Origin: Candidatus Pantoea formicae
Lineage (GTDB): Bacteria > Pseudomonadota > Gammaproteobacteria > Enterobacterales > Enterobacteriaceae
Reading direction: 5' to 3'
Length of the DNA: 64,000 nucleotides
NCBI RefSeq assembly: GCF_011752625.1
Contig: NZ_VWXD01000014.1
Coordinates: forward strand, 39,955 to 103,954
Below the pieces are notes generated by a model, which saw only the letters and a program-made list of their open reading frames with translations, searched no databases and was not told the origin of the DNA. Both the position numbers and the translations under genes were made by a program. Of this stretch, positions 60,906-64,000 are shown one piece after another (positions within the stretch are counted from its first letter, which is position 1; every line of letters begins with the position of its first letter).

Positions 60906-61451
60906 ATGAGTAAATCAGCACTATTTACCGTGCGTAAACACGATCCCTGCCCCGCTTGCGGGGCAGAATTAGTGATTCGTTCCGGCAAACATGGCCCTTT
61001 CCTTGGCTGTGTCAATTATCCAACCTGTGACTATATTCGCCCGCTGAAAAGCCAGGCTGATGGCCATGTCGTTAAAGTACTGGAAGGACATGCTTGTCCA
61101 GAGTGCGGCGCCGACAAAGTGTTGCGTCAGGGACGGTTTGGTATGTTTATCGGATGCAGTCATTACCCAGAGTGTGATTATACCGAAACCATCGACAAAC
61201 CCGATGAGACCGCAATTGCCTGCCCGCAATGTCAGAGCGGTAAATTGGTACAGCGACGTTCTCGCTACGGCAAAACCTTTCATTCATGCGATCGCTATCC
61301 AGATTGCCAGTTTGCGATTAATGCAACCCCGATCGAAGGTATCTGTCCGCATTGCCAGTTCCCTTTGTTAATCGAAAAGAAAACCGCACAGGGCATGAAG
61401 CGCTTTTGCGCCAGCAAACGCTGTGGCAAGCCCATCGCCCAGGACGAATAA
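60906..61451 (+). CDS. yrdD: Topoisomerase I C-terminal-like zinc-ribbon protein YrdD
   Basis: This 181-residue protein is built from four zinc-ribbon repeats like those at the C-terminus of TopA (CPACGAEL...GCVNYPTC, CPECGADK...GCSHYPEC, CPQCQSG...SCDRYPDC, CPHCQFP...CASKRCG). It has no topoisomerase catalytic domain. It probably binds single-stranded DNA or RNA. It lies between smg and tsaC, as in E. coli. Confidence 0.94.
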   Translation: MSKSALFTVRKHDPCPACGAELVIRSGKHGPFLGCVNYPTCDYIRPLKSQADGHVVKVLEGHACPECGADKVLRQGRFGMFIGCSHYPECDYTETIDKPDETAIACPQCQSGKLVQRRSRYGKTFHSCDRYPDCQFAINATPIEGICPHCQFPLLIEKKTAQGMKRFCASKRCGKPIAQDE

Positions 61452-61456
61452 CCACT

Positions 61457-62032
61457 ATGAAGCAGAATCAATATTTACCAGGAAGTCTCGATTATTGCAT
61501 CGAGCAACTTCAGCAGCAGGCGGTTATCGCCTATCCAACAGAAGCCGTCTTTGGTTTGGGATGCGATCCGGACAGCGAAAGCGCGGTGATGGCATTGCTG
61601 ACGCTGAAACAACGCCCGGTCGAGAAAGGCCTGATCCTGATTGCCGCAGATTATGCGCAGCTGGAACCTTATATTGCCGATCGTGAACTCACGGTGGTGC
61701 AGCGTGAGCGTATGTTTGCCAGCTGGCCTGGGCCGGTAACCTATGTGGTTCCGGCAACACCGCACACGCCTCGCTGGTTGACAGGGCGTTTTGATTCGCT
61801 GGCGATTCGCGTTAGCGACCATCCGCAAGTGCAAGCACTGTGCCGCGGCTTTGGTAAACCTTTGGTATCGACGAGCGCGAATCTGTCGGGTGAGCCGCCA
61901 TGCCGCAATGCTGAAGAAGTGGCACACCAGTTCGGTTCTCAATTCCCCGTTTTGCATGCTGCAACCGGTGGGCGGATCAATCCTTCTGAGATTCGCGACG
62001 TTATCAGCGGCGAACTTATTCGTCAGGGATAA
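61457..62032 (+). CDS. tsaC: Threonylcarbamoyl-AMP synthase TsaC
   Basis: TsaC makes threonylcarbamoyl-AMP from threonine, bicarbonate and ATP for the t6A37 modification of ANN-reading tRNAs. The 191 residues of the YrdC/SUA5 fold show VIAYPTEAVFGLGCDP, KQRPVEKGLIL and STSANLSGEPP. The ATG at 61457 is chosen because it gives the family start; the open frame upstream is inside yrdD. It is 5 bp before aroE. Confidence 0.97.
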   Translation: MKQNQYLPGSLDYCIEQLQQQAVIAYPTEAVFGLGCDPDSESAVMALLTLKQRPVEKGLILIAADYAQLEPYIADRELTVVQRERMFASWPGPVTYVVPATPHTPRWLTGRFDSLAIRVSDHPQVQALCRGFGKPLVSTSANLSGEPPCRNAEEVAHQFGSQFPVLHAATGGRINPSEIRDVISGELIRQG

Positions 62033-62037
62033 TAGAT

Positions 62038-62856
62038 ATGGAAAACTTCGCCGTTTTTGGTCACCCGATTGCACACAGTAAATCTCCGTTTATCCATGCT
62101 CTTTTTGCAGAGCAGACGGGCATCGATCACACCTATGGACGTATTTGTGCTCCTTTAGAGGGGTTCCCGCAGTCACTCAGTGAATTTTTTGCTGCGGGTG
62201 GAAAAGGTGCGAACGTGACGTTGCCATTTAAGCAACAGGCGTGGGAGTTTGCGGATGAACTGAGTGAGCGTGCTGCACTATCCGGTGCGGTAAATACCTT
62301 AAAGAAAAGAGCCGATGGTTCCGTGGTGGGTGATAACACCGATGGTATTGGTCTATTGAGCGATCTGGAACGACTCAAAATGATCCGTCCTGGCGATCGG
62401 ATTTTATTAGTAGGGGCGGGTGGCGCAGCGCGCGGTGTGATTTTACCGCTGCTTTCTTTAGGGTGTTCCATCGTCGTCGTCAATCGTACCGTGGAACGCG
62501 CAGAGCAGCTTGCTGAGATATTTCAGCATAGCGGGGGTATTCAGGCTGCCAGTTTTGCTGATTTGTCCGGCCAGGCATTTGATTTGATCATTAATGCCAC
62601 CTCTAGTGGCGTCGATGGTAAAGTACCGCCGCTGCCTGAAACGTTGATCACTCCACAGACCCGTTGCTATGACATGTTTTATCAGCAGGGATTAACGCCT
62701 TTCCTTCTATGGTGCCAGCAGTACGGTGCACATCAGTTGGCGGATGGTTTAGGTATGCTGGTGGGACAAGCGGCGCATGCATTTCAGCTGTGGCATGGTG
62801 TCATGCCAGAGATCACGCCGGTTATTGCTAAGTTAAAGCAGTCGATGCAGCAGTGA
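62038..62856 (+). CDS. aroE: Shikimate dehydrogenase AroE
   Basis: AroE is the NADPH-dependent reductase of 3-dehydroshikimate to shikimate in the aromatic pathway. The 272 residues show the substrate site FGHPIAHSKSPFIH, the catalytic lysine in NVTLPFKQQAWEFADE, catalytic Asp in NTDGIGLLSDL and the NADP motif LVGAGGAARGVI. The stop overlaps the yrdB GTG start. Confidence 0.98.
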   Translation: MENFAVFGHPIAHSKSPFIHALFAEQTGIDHTYGRICAPLEGFPQSLSEFFAAGGKGANVTLPFKQQAWEFADELSERAALSGAVNTLKKRADGSVVGDNTDGIGLLSDLERLKMIRPGDRILLVGAGGAARGVILPLLSLGCSIVVVNRTVERAEQLAEIFQHSGGIQAASFADLSGQAFDLIINATSSGVDGKVPPLPETLITPQTRCYDMFYQQGLTPFLLWCQQYGAHQLADGLGMLVGQAAHAFQLWHGVMPEITPVIAKLKQSMQQ

Positions 62857-63101
62857 ATCAGGCGATCCACTTTCCCGATCGTGAAAGCTGGGATGATGCC
62901 AGGCAAGCGATCGTCTTTCCGGTCGTGATACAGGGAATGGGATTAACCTGTGCCATCAAGTCGGAAGCGTTGAATGACCGATTTGGACCGGGAGAAGCGA
63001 TGGCGCTATTTTGCGCCCATCGCTGGGATATAGAAGAGGAAGCAGAGCAGTTGATCCGAAAAGATATGATCGACGATCAAGGCTGGCTCTGGCTCTCCTG
63101 A
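62853..63101 (+). CDS. yrdB: DUF1488 protein YrdB
   Basis: This 82-residue conserved protein of unknown function starts at a GTG overlapping the aroE stop (GTGA). Conserved blocks are FPDRESWDDARQAIVFPV and ALFCAHRWDIEEEAEQLI. Its 3' end overlaps the convergent yrdA gene by 25 bp. Confidence 0.93.
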   Translation: MNQAIHFPDRESWDDARQAIVFPVVIQGMGLTCAIKSEALNDRFGPGEAMALFCAHRWDIEEEAEQLIRKDMIDDQGWLWLS

Positions 63102-63631
63102 GCGAGATATTCATTCTTCCAACCAACATAGTTGTTTGAAGAATAAAGCAGGCCTGCTATTTCGGCTTCGCTCAGCGGGCGGACCTGCTTAACTGGACTG
63201 CCTAAATAGAGGTAGCCGCTTTCCAGTCGTTTACCGGGTGGCACCAGGCTGCCAGCACCAATCATGACATCTTCTTCTACGATGACGCCATCCAGCAAAA
63301 TCGATCCCATTCCCACCAATACGCGATCGCCAATGCTGCAACCATGCAGCATAGCTTTATGACCCACCGTCACGTCTTCACCAATGATCAACGGATAGCC
63401 TTCTGGGTTGCTGGTGGATTTGTGCGTAACATGCAATACGCTGCCATCTTGAATATTGCTTCTTTTACCTATCACGACTTTGTTCACATCACCGCGGATA
63501 GCAACCAGTGGCCAGATGCTGACATCGTCGGCGAGCTGCACTTCACCCACCACTACGCTACTGCTATCGATCATTACGCGATCGCCGATTTGTGGAAAAT
63601 GGTTCTTATAGGGTCGTAGGGCTATAGACAT
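63077..63631 (-). CDS. yrdA: Gamma-class carbonic anhydrase-like protein YrdA
   Basis: This 184-residue left-handed beta-helix protein is of the gamma-carbonic anhydrase/PaaY family and is expected to form a trimer with zinc at the interfaces. Hexapeptide repeats run from about residue 20 to 140. The histidine ligands lie in SVLHVTHKS and VTVGHKAMLHGCSIG. Catalytic activity of YrdA homologues is not firmly established. It diverges from the rRNA operon promoter region. Confidence 0.94.
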   Translation of the reverse strand: MSIALRPYKNHFPQIGDRVMIDSSSVVVGEVQLADDVSIWPLVAIRGDVNKVVIGKRSNIQDGSVLHVTHKSTSNPEGYPLIIGEDVTVGHKAMLHGCSIGDRVLVGMGSILLDGVIVEEDVMIGAGSLVPPGKRLESGYLYLGSPVKQVRPLSEAEIAGLLYSSNNYVGWKNEYLAQESQSQP

Positions 63632-64000
63632 GATCTTTCTCCTTTTGCGCTTTTACCCCTAGCCTGCGGCTTATAAGGCTGGCAAACAAGATGATTTTTG
63701 AGCGGATCGCTCGCGATCTCAGCGAAAAGATTGAAAACTCATCAGTCGATTAAAAAGATCGAAAAAAGGGGTTGTGCAAAAAATCCGGATCCCTATAATG
63801 CGCATCCACTGAGACGGCAAAGCGGCAACGCAGACGGCTCAGCAGGGAGTGAAGTGATTCATCCCGCCGGAGAAAAACGCTGAAAAAAGTGTTTGACTCT
63901 GAAGGAGGAAAGCGTAATATACGCCACCTCGCAACAGCAGCTTAAGGCGCTGATTGCACCGCTCTTTAACAATTTATCAGACAATCTGTGTGGGCACTCG
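63632..64000 (+). promoter_or_regulatory. rRNA operon control region (P1, P2, boxA; rrnD-like)
   Basis: This 369-bp non-coding region ends at the window edge. P1: TTGTGC (63772-63777), a 16-bp spacer and TATAAT (63794-63799) with a GCGC discriminator and an A-rich UP element just upstream. P2: TTGACT (63893-63898), 16 bp, TAATAT (63915-63920). boxA GCTCTTTAACA (63961-63971) is the NusB/S10 antitermination site. Position after yrdA matches rrnD in E. coli; the 16S gene should begin within about 200 bp beyond the window. Confidence 0.92.

Overview
The window is chromosomal DNA from a gammaproteobacterium of the order Enterobacterales. Protein sequences and gene order follow the Escherichia coli cysG-nir-crp-str-S10-spc-alpha-rrnD stretch almost gene for gene. 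The missing gsp and chi genes around bfr, the absent nirC and the small accessory insertions suggest an Erwiniaceae member such as Pantoea or Erwinia. That placement is inference from gene content; no 16S gene lies inside the window.

Layout. 1-5420: 5' part of cysG, the nirBD nitrite reductase genes read leftward from an FNR/NarL-type promoter, and codA (cytosine deaminase) read rightward. 5454-15926: tsgA, ppiA, the yhfG-fic pair, pabA, argD, yhfK, crp, yhfA, prkB, yheU, yheT, as in E. coli. 15987-25022: about 9 kb inserted between yheT and yheS, which I recall as neighbours in E. coli. It holds a LysE-type exporter, a second MsbA-like lipid flippase read divergently from an AT-rich GT9 (heptosyltransferase-type) glycosyltransferase, a LacI-family regulator, and tauABCD for taurine sulfur. 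25109-33784: yheS, kefGB, yheV, slyD, slyX, fkpA, yheO, tusDCB. 33806-38387: str operon (rpsL rpsG fusA tufA). 38492-39273: bfd and bfr. 39384-53286: S10, spc and alpha ribosomal operons with their autoregulatory leaders. 53359-63631: yhdN, zntR, arfA, mscL, trkA, rsmB, fmt, def, dprA, smg, yrdD, tsaC, aroE, yrdB, yrdA. 63632-64000: tandem P1/P2 promoters and boxA of a ribosomal RNA operon whose 16S gene starts just beyond the right edge.

How it works together. Most of the window is translation machinery: ribosomal proteins, elongation factors, the RNA polymerase alpha subunit, the Sec translocon channel, N-formylation and deformylation, tRNA thiolation and t6A synthesis, ribosome rescue and an rRNA operon. 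The rest handles nitrite and siroheme, potassium and thiol stress, iron storage, zinc sensing, cAMP-dependent regulation and sulfonate scavenging. No tRNA gene, CRISPR array, intact insertion sequence or prophage was seen.

The most interesting parts are the MsbA-paralogue/GT9 divergent pair, a putative envelope glycolipid module; the YhfG (FicA) antitoxin, whose inhibitory-motif glutamate is an alanine; and two uncharacterised inverted-repeat elements. I see no clearly new multi-gene system. The MsbA/GT9 module is the best candidate for something undescribed.
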